A stretch of DNA of 64,000 bases. Origin: Fragilaria crotonensis. Taxonomy: Eukaryota > Bacillariophyta > Fragilariophyceae > Fragilariales > Fragilariaceae. Positions 34,708 to 45,440 of this stretch are shown in pieces. The stretch is taken from NCBI GenBank assembly GCA_022925895.1, contig JAKSYS010000198.1, positions 1-64,000 of the forward strand. The letters are read 5' to 3'. Below the pieces are notes generated by a model that worked only from the letters and a program-made list of their open reading frames with translations, had not been told where the DNA came from and ran no database searches. A program made the translations under genes and the position numbers. Numbering within the stretch: the first letter of the stretch is position 1; every line of letters begins with the position of its first letter.

Positions 34708-35461
34708 ATGGCTTTATATTCATTTGCTGCCGCTGCGTCTCGCGCGTCATCACTCCTTCGCTCCACAACTCTTCGTCATTACTCAGTTCCCATAGTCTTG
34801 GAACAGGGACCTGGATCCGAACGCGCCTTTGATATTTACTCGCGATTGCTCCGCGAGCGTATCATCTGTGTCCATGGCGAAGTCACCGATGTGATGGCCT
34901 CCCTCGTGACGGCACAATTGCTTTTCTTAGAGGCCGATGCGCCGGAGAAACCAATCTACATGTATATCAATTCGCCTGGAGGACAAGTTACGTCAGGAAT
35001 GGCCATGTACGATACGATGCAGTACGTATCACCCTTGGTGCATACGATTTGTATGGGACAAGCTGCGTCCATGGGATCGCTGCTCTTGGCAGGAGGGGCT
35101 CCTGGCTTTCGATTCGCACTGTAAGTGGATTTATGTGCTGGGTATGTTCGGTGCTTGCATGGAAAGTACCGCGTGACAATGTTCTCACACGTTTGGTGCT
35201 TGTTCGAACAGTCCCAACTCGCGCATCATGCTGCACCAACCCAGTGGAGGTGCAGCTGGGAAGGCCAGCGATATTGCTATCATGGCACGAGAGATTCTGC
35301 GCACGAGAGCCACCCTCAACGACCTATATGTGCACCACACCGGTCAGCCCCTAGCGGAAATTGAGCGAGTCATGGATCGTGATACCTTTCTGGATGCCAA
35401 GGAGGCACTTGAATTCGGTGTCATTGATCAAATTCTCGAGAAGCGAAAGAAGGACGATTGA
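34708..35461 (+). CDS. clpP: ClpP-type ATP-dependent Clp protease proteolytic subunit, mitochondrial
   Basis: Two exons (34708-35120, 35212-35461) encode 220 residues. ClpP forms a double-heptamer barrel that degrades unfolded proteins fed by a Clp AAA+ partner. The start reads '[19 protein letters not shown]', rich in Ala, Ser and Arg without acids, a typical mitochondrial presequence. Then come '[20 protein letters not shown]', '[12 protein letters not shown]', the nucleophile Ser in 'GQAASMGS', the catalytic His in 'MLHQPSGG' and an Asp further on in 'VMDRDTF'. The 91-nt intron (35121-35211) joins 'FRFAL' to 'PNSRIM', exactly where the family reads FALPNSRIM. The frame extends upstream to an in-frame ATG at 34660, but 34708 gives the better leader. 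Confidence 0.95.
35121..35211 (+). other. Intron of clpP
   Basis: GTAAGT donor, CAG acceptor, 91 nt. Splicing restores the universally conserved ClpP segment before MLHQPSGG. Confidence 0.93.
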
Positions 35462-35523
35462 TGTCGATAGCTACGAGAGACTGATGAAAAATACTTAACA
35501 GGTCATGGAGACTCAACCGTACA

Positions 35524-38116
35524 CTATCGGTAGGTCTTTTCCCTTATAACTTTATGCGAATAGGCGCTTCGAATGAAAACAATAAGCAACACACCACTGC
35601 CCAACATGATAGACAAAAGCGAACAAGGACTCTTGATCAGTCCCTCAATGAAAAACAGAATTCCACAGAGAGCCACTGTCAACATGACGAGAACAAGGGC
35701 AACGAAAGGGTGCTGATGTAGCATCCAGCAGACTGCTTTATGGGGAAGATTAACCCAACGAGAAACCCCAGACTCCGTGTAAGTCTCTCCGGCGATACCC
35801 ATCCTGAAAGCAACTCGGTGGACCGACATAAAGATGTGAGACAACCATTGGTAGGTGAATGGTGTATCGATACCTGCAACGTCGAAACGTGCTGAGTCGC
35901 TGAACGCCACGTAATTCGAGGCCATAATTCCATTGACGACAATGGTGCCAGATTCTGTGAAGGGAGCATAGACACCTTTGCGGATTACACTGCGGATAGA
36001 TTTGACGAGAACCGTGTCACCGGCAGCGGTCGTCAGCTTGTCCCCACTTCTAACCGTCGAGGCTGGAATGTAATCTCCGTGTTGACTCTTGACCATGTGA
36101 TCCCTGGAAATATCGAGTGGCTTATGGCGGCCTTGAGTAATAATCTGCATGAACTCGGCTGATTCATAAGCATTCCTGTGCCCGAACGAATAGATGGGTT
36201 CGTAGCGACCATCAGAGACCCGAACTACATCGCCAATTGCCAGATCAGCCATCTTGACAACGCCTCTGTTCTGCACTTCAACCTCGGAATCCCCTGCGAA
36301 ACAAGTCCTCGCCACTTGACTTCCTCGGGAGATTCGAATGGGCATTGAAAACCAAATCACGCGTCCCTGAACAACTTTGTTGCCATTCACATGCTTCCAC
36401 GAGGGGTTGGTCCTCACATTCGCCATGTGTGATTGAGGTGGAACGTCTGGTGCAACATTGGATGGCTGCGATGCCCACGAAGAATCGACTCGAGCACTGA
36501 CCATAACAACGTATCCGCCGCTGCCACTGGATGTAGGTAGAGTAATGGTGGATGCAAAACGCGGACCGATAGTAGAACTATGCAACGGAATTGGTCCTCC
36601 TGACGCCAGGAAACCAGACCCAGACAACTTCGTACCGCCCACAAACACTTTTGAAACCATAGTTGTGCTTGGTTGTGCGACACAATTTAGCAACACGGCG
36701 GTAGATGCATTATTGGCTGGTGCAATCCACGCTTGGGTCTCATCGATGGATATGGCTCCACCGACTGTCCAATATACTGTCACTTTCTTCGTGCTTGCGG
36801 CCACCTTGACAGTAGGCAACGAGTTGCAGGATCGAGCTTTCAGCGGACGGAAGTCGCCCAAGACCGTATTGCTGTTGACACCGACGATAGACAGGTAGGG
36901 TTCCACCATATCAATCGCCGATACCGAGAGCCTTATGTTTCGTGAAACATGACCATTTCCAGATGTGCCCTGGACTAACACATCCTTGGACGTGCCAAGT
37001 CCCGATGTTGGGAGCTTCTTCGAGCTGGTTTCGACCAGTATATTGAAGGCTCGCAGAGTAGCTGAGTTGTACACTGTCTTCTCAGCAGCATAACCACCGT
37101 TCGACCTCGGGTTGCACTTCGGAATATATGCCGTGTCCCAGGACCTACGGATACATACGAAGCATGGGTCAACTTCCTTCATGTGTTGTGTTCACATGCA
37201 GCACAAGCATTTAAACTTACCCAGCATACGCCCAATCTTCCATACCACCGCGAACGGGATACAGGATTTTATTCATCGCTCCAATGGGGTAGCTCCGCTG
37301 ACCGCTCCAGCCACCGGCAAAGCGGGAAAATCCACTGGCTAATTGCACTTGAGCGGTGTCGTCGGGACTGATGGGATTCTTCAAGTAGGGAAGAGCACCC
37401 CACTCATAACCAATCAGGTCGATTCCTGCATGGAAAGTTAAGCTGAATTGAACAATGTTGCTACGAAATATCTCGTTCAACGTTCGAGCCGCAATTGTGT
37501 TCATGCACAGTGTGCTACTCTGATCATAGGGAAAGTCTCGATTCGGATCGTACCCGTTCTCAAACCGATTATTCTGATAATACCCAAGGGCATTTGCGGC
37601 AGGAACAATCACAATACGACGACTCGTCACTAGACGAGCCAACCATCGACGTTGCTTGTCGGCGAGTCCTTGTTTGGTAGTCAAGACCTGTCGACACGTG
37701 GTACTGTCTTCAGCTTCGCATGCTGCAGCCTTCAAAAAGAGCATGGCGGTTTCCATGACGGCCGTTGGGCCTACACGTTCATCTCCGTGAAGTGCACCTG
37801 AAAGAAGTACAGTCGGCAGGCGATTTGACGACGCTGATCCGACTGGATGGGCGATATAGTCTTGAATGATTCCAAAGTAGTTCAAGCATCCAACAGAAGA
37901 ACCGTCAAAGGGGCAATCCGTGGACACTCCCGCACTAGGAAGGCCAAAGGCATCTTGGCTTGTCTTGACAGCAATCAAATTGGGATAATCCTTGCCCAAT
38001 TGTACGATTGTCTGGTGAATCTCACTTGATGGCCAAATGCGATACTGGCGAGGATACGTTTGCGCGGCGCCGGAACCTGCAAAAGCCAACCACAGGACGC
38101 ACTTTAAAATCTCCAT
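35524..38116 (-). CDS. M14 zinc carboxypeptidase fused to a Hint (hedgehog/intein-type) domain with C-terminal membrane segments
   Basis: 838 residues from two exons (38116-37221 and 37144-35524). A signal peptide ('CVLWLAFAGSGAAQ') leads into an M14 domain: zinc ligands H110 and E113 in 'ALHGDERVG', substrate-binding Arg in 'YDPNRDFPY', third ligand H229 in 'LTFHAG', and catalytic Glu near 337 in 'NILVETS'. M14 enzymes remove C-terminal residues from peptides. Residues 340-575 are a Thr/Ser-rich beta region. At residue 580, 'TCFAGDSEV' starts a Hint domain, with the nucleophile Cys, 'DISRDHMV' (His near 648) and a hedgehog-like end 'VNGIMASNY' near 708. Two hydrophobic segments follow (about 777-797 and 806-824). 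The protein would enter the secretory pathway anchored by its tail, and Hint could cleave the chain before C580 to release the peptidase. Autoprocessing is inference from the family. Only a GTG precedes the ATG at 38116. Confidence 0.88.
37145..37220 (-). other. Intron of the carboxypeptidase-Hint gene
   Basis: A 76-nt GT-AG intron. Joining '...EDWAYAG' to 'SWDTAYIPKCNP' restores the M14 segment between the third zinc ligand and the catalytic Glu, so both open frames belong to one gene. Confidence 0.85.
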
Positions 38117-38818
38117 CACTAACGTCCCGAACCTTTTATGGCGTTAAAAGAGTGTGGAGTTGCAATGTGATCGAGTGCTCTTTGGTATTCGTCAAACCAC
38201 ACTGAGAGCGCCTTGGAGCTTGCGACCCAAAACTCAAAAAGGCATTTCGGCCATTTCAGTCGGTAAGGTAGAGTCTTCTGTCTCAATTAGCACAAGTACT
38301 CGGAGTATACAGTGGATTCTGTAGTCCCGTATTCACTTCTCATTACTGAATTTCCAGATCAAGACAATTTCGAAGAATGATATAACAATCCGAGTTTCGA
38401 GAGTGTACCTTCAGTACTCAGAGTACGTTCCAGAGAAGAGTCATTGTGCCTCGCAAAGCATGCTGGACAAGGGGGAGCCCGTGCATGTCCCCTAATCGAG
38501 CCGGCCATTACCTGCAGTAGTGTACGGGAGTACTGAGTTCTACTCACTACTGTTACAATTTACGGTATTCTGTCCTCAGAGGAGCAGTCTGAGATTTGTA
38601 GGTAAGGTTGATGTGTAACTTAATTTGCGATATAATTTATGGAGTCGATTCTTTTTGGAAAAGCTCGATCGGCTCGATTAGGGGACACACACGGCCTCCC
38701 GTAATCGGTCATCAACGGGATTGAACTATGCATCTACGAGGTCAACCGGTATCGGGCAACCGGAAAGAGGACAAAATGTTGTACTAAAATCGAGTGCAAC
38801 AAAAGGACAGGTTAGATA
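38117..38818. other. Intergenic
   Basis: No gene. TACTCGGAGTA lies at 38297-38307 about 180 bases upstream of the carboxypeptidase-Hint start, with related GTACT words around 38410 and 38520. Confidence 0.4.
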
Positions 38819-40571
38819 CTATGCCAACGTCTCAATTTGACAATTTTCCTTTTCGTCGCCGGCTGATGCAAGAGTATCGTCCAGGCATTCCACTTCCGTA
38901 ACTGCGGATGTGCAATCCTCCTGCTCGTCAACTTCCGGCTTCGCGACGTTCGGGAACATGTGTGCCTTGAGCCCCTCAAGAAGCAAGTCTCGAAGAACGC
39001 AAATAATCGGCACCGACTTTCCTTTCTTGGTATTGTCACAGTCGAAGCGCACCCACTGATCATTTAGTGCGGTTGTACACCTTTCCAACGCATGTTGCAT
39101 GGCCTGTTCACATTGTTGGACACGTTCACGTAAGAGCGCCATGTCCGAGAGCAGTACAAAGTGGACCTCGTGTGGCGATACGCGATCGAGATGAAACGCG
39201 CGAAATTGCTTGGCGCATTGTTCTATTATGCCCCATCCACCCAGCCGAGTAATCTCCTCATTGACACCGGGCCAGTTCAGAAGTTCGCTTACAAAGCGAC
39301 AGGCCTTGCCACCGGCCAGGAATCCTTGCGCGGCACAAGTTTCGGACAAGATAGTTTCCACGTCGCTTTCCGATAAGGATGCTTTAGAGCGTCCACAAAG
39401 CCCTCGCTGCGACACTTCGCTTTGGCAGAAACTTTCAGGGATGTCGGGGACCTTGAACTCAATCGCTAGGAACGGCTCGACTCCAAACTCACGTTCAATT
39501 GTTTCAATTGCCAGCGCGAAGACAGACGAAACAGATCCATCAGCAACTGCCGAATGAGCTCCGCATTGTACCAAGAAGGAAGCGTCATTCGCAAGATTTC
39601 GTGAATCTTGGATTGGCGTTTGAAGGGCGCTTCGGTCAGTCCTGGGTCTTCAATGACTCTTCCATAGATTGAATTAAAGAAACGCCGCAGGTGATACCTA
39701 ATCGCTCGTCCCAACGACTCAGCTAACTTCTTTTCCAGATTTAGTTGAACATCGGCCTCGTTGAGACTAGCATTGTTTTCCATGCATTGGCAAAGTTTCT
39801 CGACGTCCCGATGGTACAGTCTAGCTGCCTTTCGAAATCGTTGGGGATCCCAATGAAAAGGCATACTTTTGGCACATACTTCTCGTAGCTTACCTTCCTC
39901 GGCACCTTCAATCTGGTTCAAAACTTGCTCAATGCTTGGAGGCTGATCAACGCCTCCTTTCTCTCATTATCAGACTGGCGCAACATCGCATTCACTTGTT
40001 CCAGGGCGAGTACCATGGCATTAATGTTGACATGACGTGGAATGTGCGACCCCAAAACGGAATCACGAGGGGGTCGAGTAGCTGATCCTTCGTACGCTGA
40101 GAATTGTACGGTTTTCTTTTCAACTGTTTGCCCCAAGGATGAACTTTCCACGTGAACAAACGACTGTAACAAGCCGAGGATGGGATGTTGGGAAGAATGA
40201 CCTCGCCTTGTCGTACGACCTGGTGCATGGTCATTTGATTGTGGCAGTTCCGAGACTAATGTGTAACATGCAAATAGACGCGCCGACATGCATGGCTAGT
40301 TTTCGAATCGGTGGTTTTCAGGTTAATAACGACGAGCATTGATTATCAATGAAATGTAACAGGGCGCTTACCTTCCAACTACGTCATCCTTAGGAAGATC
40401 ATACGAATGCGTGCCTCGACATCATGTGGCTTTAAGAAGACATCATCAACTTCTAGACGAGGCCTCTTTGTAGCTGAAGAATCCTCGTAGACTTGCCGCT
40501 TCTTGCGACTGGACGATATAGGAAGCAGTGGTTGTCGTTCCACCCCTTCCGGAGTAGCTTTCACTTCTCAT
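38819..40571 (-). pseudogene. Unknown protein, about 520 aa, with at least three frameshifts and one intron
   Basis: Protein-like pieces follow one another on the minus strand: a basic, nuclear-signal-like start ('SSSRKKRQVYEDSSATKRPRLEVDD', 40379-40564) and, after a shift, 'GTHSYDLPKDDVVGR'. A GT-AG intron runs from about 40373 to about 40276. Next come 'HVNINAMVLALEQVNAMLRQSDNERK' (39918-40289 frame), a shift near 39955, a helical middle ('FNSIYGRVIEDPGLTEAPFK', 39466-39921), a shift near 39570, and a 230-residue C-terminal part ending at 38819 with an acidic tail. The pieces complement one another without overlap of sense, so they were one gene. No domain is recognised. Either a pseudogene or a gene damaged by assembly errors. 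Confidence 0.5.
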
Positions 40572-41374
40572 CTTCACCTGAACTCGAGTACTCTCAACGG
40601 TGTTTCTAGTATTACCTCCATGAAGAATATGATGTGAAAGGACACAAGAGACAGCCTCTTTGGCGATTTTTGTGACTCTAGCTGAGAAGAACCTCGGTTA
40701 AGGACCGATACGTCGACGCTCGATGATGCGCGATGGATTGTGAGAAAAGTTTAATCGTTGTTTTCCTTGTCGACAGTCATACCACTGGCCTCGAAGCCTG
40801 TCTCGCCTCCAATTCAAATTGATGAAATCAACATAACATGTATGTATATGTGATATGTAAATGGAGCTACTACATAATACTGTAGTACGAGTAGAAACAT
40901 GGTTTCACAACGTCTACTAGCTAGAGTAGTAATAGTAGACAAGGTACTGTAAGGTTCTCAAGCACGCACTACTTGTACTGTACGTTATAAAGTTATACCA
41001 AGTGTACTACAAATACTATATCGATATCCGCTATGTCAGACATCGACAACGAATAAGCGGGTGCCATTGAAATGAAGTGAAATGACGTCGATCAGGACAT
41101 CGCATATAACATACTAATTACTTCCTGTATGTTTACATATATGATGTACGTCATATACATGTACACTACTCGGAGTACTTCTCTCTGCAGACACGTTAAT
41201 AAACGCAGTAATGCAGTTCGAAGGAAAGGTATGACATATGCAGCGAGAATCCTGAATCCGGAAGTAGCAGTACGAGTACTTGTACTAGTACTGCTATCAT
41301 CGTGCTGAAAGCTAAAGCTACCATGTACCAGGTAATGCATGATTATCAGACGGTCATAAACAAATCTAACCTCT
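40572..41374. other. Intergenic
   Basis: No gene. TACTCGGAGTA lies at 41167-41177, with many GTACT words between 40880 and 41300. Confidence 0.4.
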
Positions 41375-42304
41375 CTAGCAAATAGAGAGTTCATCTGGGC
41401 AATCGCCAGCGTGATCATACAACACAGTGTCCTTCTTCCGCGCGGGCTCCTTCACGGCCACGAGAGATATTTGAGCCATGTCTTTCACTTGCTTTATGCC
41501 AGAAACTCGGTATCCGATGTCATACATTTGAAGCAAAATTTTGTTGATCGCTTGCCGAGCCGAATCTGCTCCGGCGGATGCAGTAGCAGATCCGGCGTAA
41601 AGTTGCAAAACAACTTGTGGTGGCATGATGGATTCCAGTTGTGCGCCCAAGTCCAAGGTTCCCCAATCCTTGCTCTGAATATACACTTTCAGGATATCCA
41701 AATTGCTGTGCCCAAATTGTTTCATTGTACTCGCAAGAGACTTGTTCGAATTGACATTCTCCACACATAAAGCATGAAAAGTAAACCTCTTCTTCTTCAG
41801 GACACTGTTGGGAAACTTGGAAACTTTGCAATCAAACACATGAACTTCGGGACAAGTATTTGTCATTTTTTCTTCCCATGCGCCGAGTCGCGCTTTCTCC
41901 TCGTTCGTGCCGACACCAACAGCATAAACCACGCAGTTCTTGCGGTTGGGAAGGAGGGCAACCTCTTCATCCGATGACGTGAAAAGTGGCAATGCGACCT
42001 GGATATCATGAAAGGGACTGCAGTTATTCGTGCAATCACTGGATCCCTCCAACAGAAGCCGATGAGCCTCAGCGATGGTTGCGTTGTGTTGAGATACGAG
42101 TTGAGGTGTCACAAGCAATGCTGGGTTGAATTGCACGACACGGTTCAAATCGCGGCGATTTGTCTGACTAACGATTGTGGATGAATCTTGACGCGCCTGC
42201 GTCTGCCCTTGAAACGCTGTCCATGCGATCACGACAAACATGGCTAAGCAAAGCCATCGTGCATCGAATTTTCGACTCTTGTAGGCGCGACTGTTATTGC
42301 TCAT
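41375..42304 (-). CDS. Methyltransferase-like type II membrane protein (METTL24/Methyltransf_21-like)
   Basis: 309 residues from the ATG at 42304; the frame is open further up, but the upstream part looks non-coding. One signal-anchor segment ('WLCLAMFVVIAWTAF') comes near residue 25, then a luminal domain with 'NCVVYAVGVGTNEEKARLGAWEEKM', 'CPEVHVFDCKV' and 'LDILKVYIQSKDWGTLD'. This is the order found in diatom and animal METTL24-type FkbM-related proteins. The usual acidic 'KVDIEG.E' motif reads 'KVYIQSKDW' here, so catalytic activity is uncertain. Probably Golgi or ER resident. The gene is intact and without introns. Confidence 0.65.
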   Translation of the reverse strand: MSNNSRAYKSRKFDARWLCLAMFVVIAWTAFQGQTQARQDSSTIVSQTNRRDLNRVVQFNPALLVTPQLVSQHNATIAEAHRLLLEGSSDCTNNCSPFHDIQVALPLFTSSDEEVALLPNRKNCVVYAVGVGTNEEKARLGAWEEKMTNTCPEVHVFDCKVSKFPNSVLKKKRFTFHALCVENVNSNKSLASTMKQFGHSNLDILKVYIQSKDWGTLDLGAQLESIMPPQVVLQLYAGSATASAGADSARQAINKILLQMYDIGYRVSGIKQVKDMAQISLVAVKEPARKKDTVLYDHAGDCPDELSIC

Positions 42305-43574
42305 CGTCGTGTCGACTTGAGGGAAGCTCGCAAGAGTTCCGTGGGTACAAAGAACATGTATGTAACGGGGTACTCGTACTACGTACAGTAATATATAAGT
42401 ATTCGTAATTCGTAGTATCATTTGTGCACTGGAGATGTTGTAGTACTGATACCGTAGCAAGTACAACAGTACCTAGCTCCTCTGAGAAATTCCATTCAAT
42501 TAGAAATGTAGCCCTCTTCGCTCCAGTTTGTTCTGGTCACGGGGTATCTTGTATCTTGTCATCTGTCATACTGTCATGCGACAAGTATGTGATAAAAGGA
42601 TTGGACAGTCCCTCCAACCTCCAATAGAGCAAGTGGTGCTCCCATTCTCTACATAGTATCATACTACGGTACCGGTAGCATGATAGTACTACATGGTCCC
42701 CGTAGCCGTTGCCGTGGGCTTGTCTAGAAATTACATACAGTACAGCAATTTGAAATTCAAACGAGAAATTCGATGGTGGTACTTCCTATACTTGTACCCT
42801 GAACCCTGAATCATGGAATCAAGAATGAATATATGCAAAAATTACTCTGGCGTTAGCACACTTTTTTTTGGTTGGCGAGCAATCCAGTTCTAGTACCGTA
42901 CAGTATCACAAATACCAGGTATGGAGTACGACATGTCACTTGTACTGGTACAACAACGAATAACGGCATAACCTACTCGCGTACTCGCGTACTCCTGTAG
43001 ATTTTGGATGTTGGAGCGTTGCAACCTTGCCGACAGTGTGATAAACGATAAAATCGTTGCTTGTGGTACTGGTACCGTACTCCTAGAACACTATACTTAT
43101 TCAAATATATGTTTTAAATTATAAGACTTATGACATTTTATGAATATATCGTATATACCATCGGGGGGGGGGGACTGCATCCGTTTCCTTGTATCATATT
43201 ACAACGGATTCATGAAATTCAGTTTACCGTTGCTTCTATTTACATTTATTGTCACATAATAATCCTGGATGTAAAGCAGTAGTATTTTGGTACACGGTTC
43301 CAGACGTGGTACTATTGCTAATATCAATATATACTGCGGGCATACGGCCTATTCATCTCTGCGCTCGACACTCGGAACTAGACCCCTACAGTACCAAGTG
43401 AATTCACATGTAAACCAAAATAGCGACTTTTCCTTTTTTCACTGTCAATTGTGCTCGTTGCAAGTCTCAAGTATAAACGGATAGTACTCCGAGCAAATCT
43501 CAGCTGCACTGCTACTAGGTCTAGTAGACTCACTTTCAACAAAAACCGTCATTTCGCACTGAACACACATTGGT
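42305..43574. other. 1.3 kb intergenic, divergent promoters, G11 tract
   Basis: No gene. The region lies between two divergent membrane-protein genes. It holds a run of 11 G (43163-43173), an AT-rich stretch near 43090-43160 and several GTACC/GGTAC words (42670-42700, 43065-43085). Confidence 0.45.
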
Positions 43575-44891
43575 ATGGCAATGTCGGCGCCCTCAACATT
43601 ACTATTCCTCGGAGGTCTGAGCATCATCCTGTGCTGCAACCTTTCTTACTTAACGTTACACTTCAGAGCCCTCGTTGTTGATACGATCGCAAACCATGAC
43701 GGCAATTCTGTCGTGAGCCGATCGAAGGCTGTCATCGATTCATGGGAGAATTTGAGTATGTTGCTATTGCCGAACGAGTACACATTCAATGCCTTTCAGA
43801 ATGCATTCCGTCCGAAAGTGGCGTTGCACGAAAAGTACATAGAGTATCAACGCGTTCGTGGCCCTCATTATAATAGGAGCCAAATCTCAGCATACGCTTG
43901 CCGAAATATAACTACCTGGGAGCCTCTCGATGATCGCGCGGAACTGCCCTCGTCGAGTCCCTTTGACTTTTATACCTACATCCAGACAAATCTGAACATT
44001 CTTGTCATGGGCGACTCATTGGCGGTCGAGTTTGGCTCCTGGTTTCAAAATGCGGGACGAGGCACAGACAAGAATATCCTGAAGTACATCCCGATTGGTG
44101 ATCATCTGGGGGAGGGGCTAACCACATCCAAAGTCGACGGCGGTGGCAGCATTTCCTATTGGAGAATTCTTGGTCTCTGGGAGAAGCGCACGCTAAATCG
44201 CCCCTTGCCGAATCTGGGCAAGGGATGGAACGAAAGTTGGCCGTCAACACTGCGCGCTGCCCTCCCCGATCCATCCGACAAGATCAACGTCCTCATTTTC
44301 CGAGTATCACACCCTTGGCTAGGAACAAGGGAAGTTACTGTTCATCGCCTGATGGAAACCGTTGCACTTGCCAAACTATACTTGGGCGAACCACTGCCTA
44401 TCATCTTCGTGACGGTGCCGCTGAACAACAACGTTGTGACCAAAGAAAACATGGCGGATTTTCGAGCGATGAACGATCTTGTCCGAACCTTCGTGAGGGA
44501 CCTCAACGCCTCCGATGTTCTGCTGAGTGATGTGGAAGCATACCTGGACAATGTGATTGAGTGGAACGCTAACATGATCGGAATGGATACTTCGGATCCA
44601 AGCTACTTCCTCGCCGAACGTCTTCGCATTCCTGACTTGAAGTATCGCCATCATGTTGCCGCAGTTTGTTCAGAACGGAACTCCTCCAATATGACAGACT
44701 GTCAACGGAACATGCTGGTAAAGGACGGCCTTCACTTCTGTATGGAAACGCTTGGTCCTCGTCTGTACGCCAATTGGGCATGCCTCATTCAATGTTCATT
44801 CGGAAAGTCTGAAGACCTTAGGCAGTGCGAGCTGGAGTGCAACAAGAAGAACTTTTACTTTGATGAGCCAATGACAGATGTAAAGCTTTGA
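43575..44891 (+). CDS. SGNH/GDSL-type esterase, type II membrane protein
   Basis: 438 residues with a signal anchor near residues 8-30 ('LLFLGGLSIILCCNLSYLTL'). The catalytic motif 'VMGDS' (Ser 148) opens the SGNH fold and 'DGLHF' (Asp 384, His 387) closes it, the arrangement of PC-esterase/TBL and GDSL proteins. Cys pairs at the C-terminus ('CLIQCSFG', 'CELECNKK') suggest luminal disulfides. Such enzymes add or remove acyl groups on polysaccharides in the Golgi or at the surface; the substrate here is unknown. Single exon, clean start at 43575. Confidence 0.75.
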   Translation: MAMSAPSTLLFLGGLSIILCCNLSYLTLHFRALVVDTIANHDGNSVVSRSKAVIDSWENLSMLLLPNEYTFNAFQNAFRPKVALHEKYIEYQRVRGPHYNRSQISAYACRNITTWEPLDDRAELPSSSPFDFYTYIQTNLNILVMGDSLAVEFGSWFQNAGRGTDKNILKYIPIGDHLGEGLTTSKVDGGGSISYWRILGLWEKRTLNRPLPNLGKGWNESWPSTLRAALPDPSDKINVLIFRVSHPWLGTREVTVHRLMETVALAKLYLGEPLPIIFVTVPLNNNVVTKENMADFRAMNDLVRTFVRDLNASDVLLSDVEAYLDNVIEWNANMIGMDTSDPSYFLAERLRIPDLKYRHHVAAVCSERNSSNMTDCQRNMLVKDGLHFCMETLGPRLYANWACLIQCSFGKSEDLRQCELECNKKNFYFDEPMTDVKL

Positions 44892-45440
44892 ATTGGAAGT
44901 GTCGCTGGAGGCGCATTGGCGCTATGATAACTTAGAAAAACAATAACAAATGAAATTCAGAGTATACCTAGTAGAGAATCCTCGATTCGTCCATAGCGAC
45001 ATGAGGACAGGTCTTGCGTCGCTTGCAAACCATGACCGAGCTGCACCTGCGTATCATGTCGCGAGGATGAGACTAATTTTGAATTTTCTTAATAATGGCT
45101 TTCGGCGACGGACAGCTGGTCTATGGTTGACGTTAGTTTTTTTCAGACGAGAGGATCTCACTGGTTCCTTGACTGGACGACGTACACCGTGGCTGAGGAT
45201 TCCTACAACACAGGCGATATCCAACAGTTGTCACTGACGATATCTGGCATCCAGATCAATACACTGTAGTGACCCTATCATTTTCTATGGAAGTCCACCG
45301 GTTAGAAAGGACTCGGCGGACGAAGTTTCCCTTGAAAAGACATGATGTACGACATTGCAGAGGAAACCGCTCTGGATGATGTCCGCAATACCTGATTCAG
45401 GTCAGGAGGGTGATCGGACAACACCAAGAGTGGTCTAGGC
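44892..45440. other. Intergenic between convergent genes
   Basis: No gene supported. One 95-codon frame (44950-45237) has no protein-like features. Confidence 0.4.

Noticed and set aside
41092-42466. Upstream extension of the METTL24-like frame to 42466
   Set aside because: The added residues come from GTACT-rich intergenic sequence; the ATG at 42304 directly precedes a normal signal anchor.
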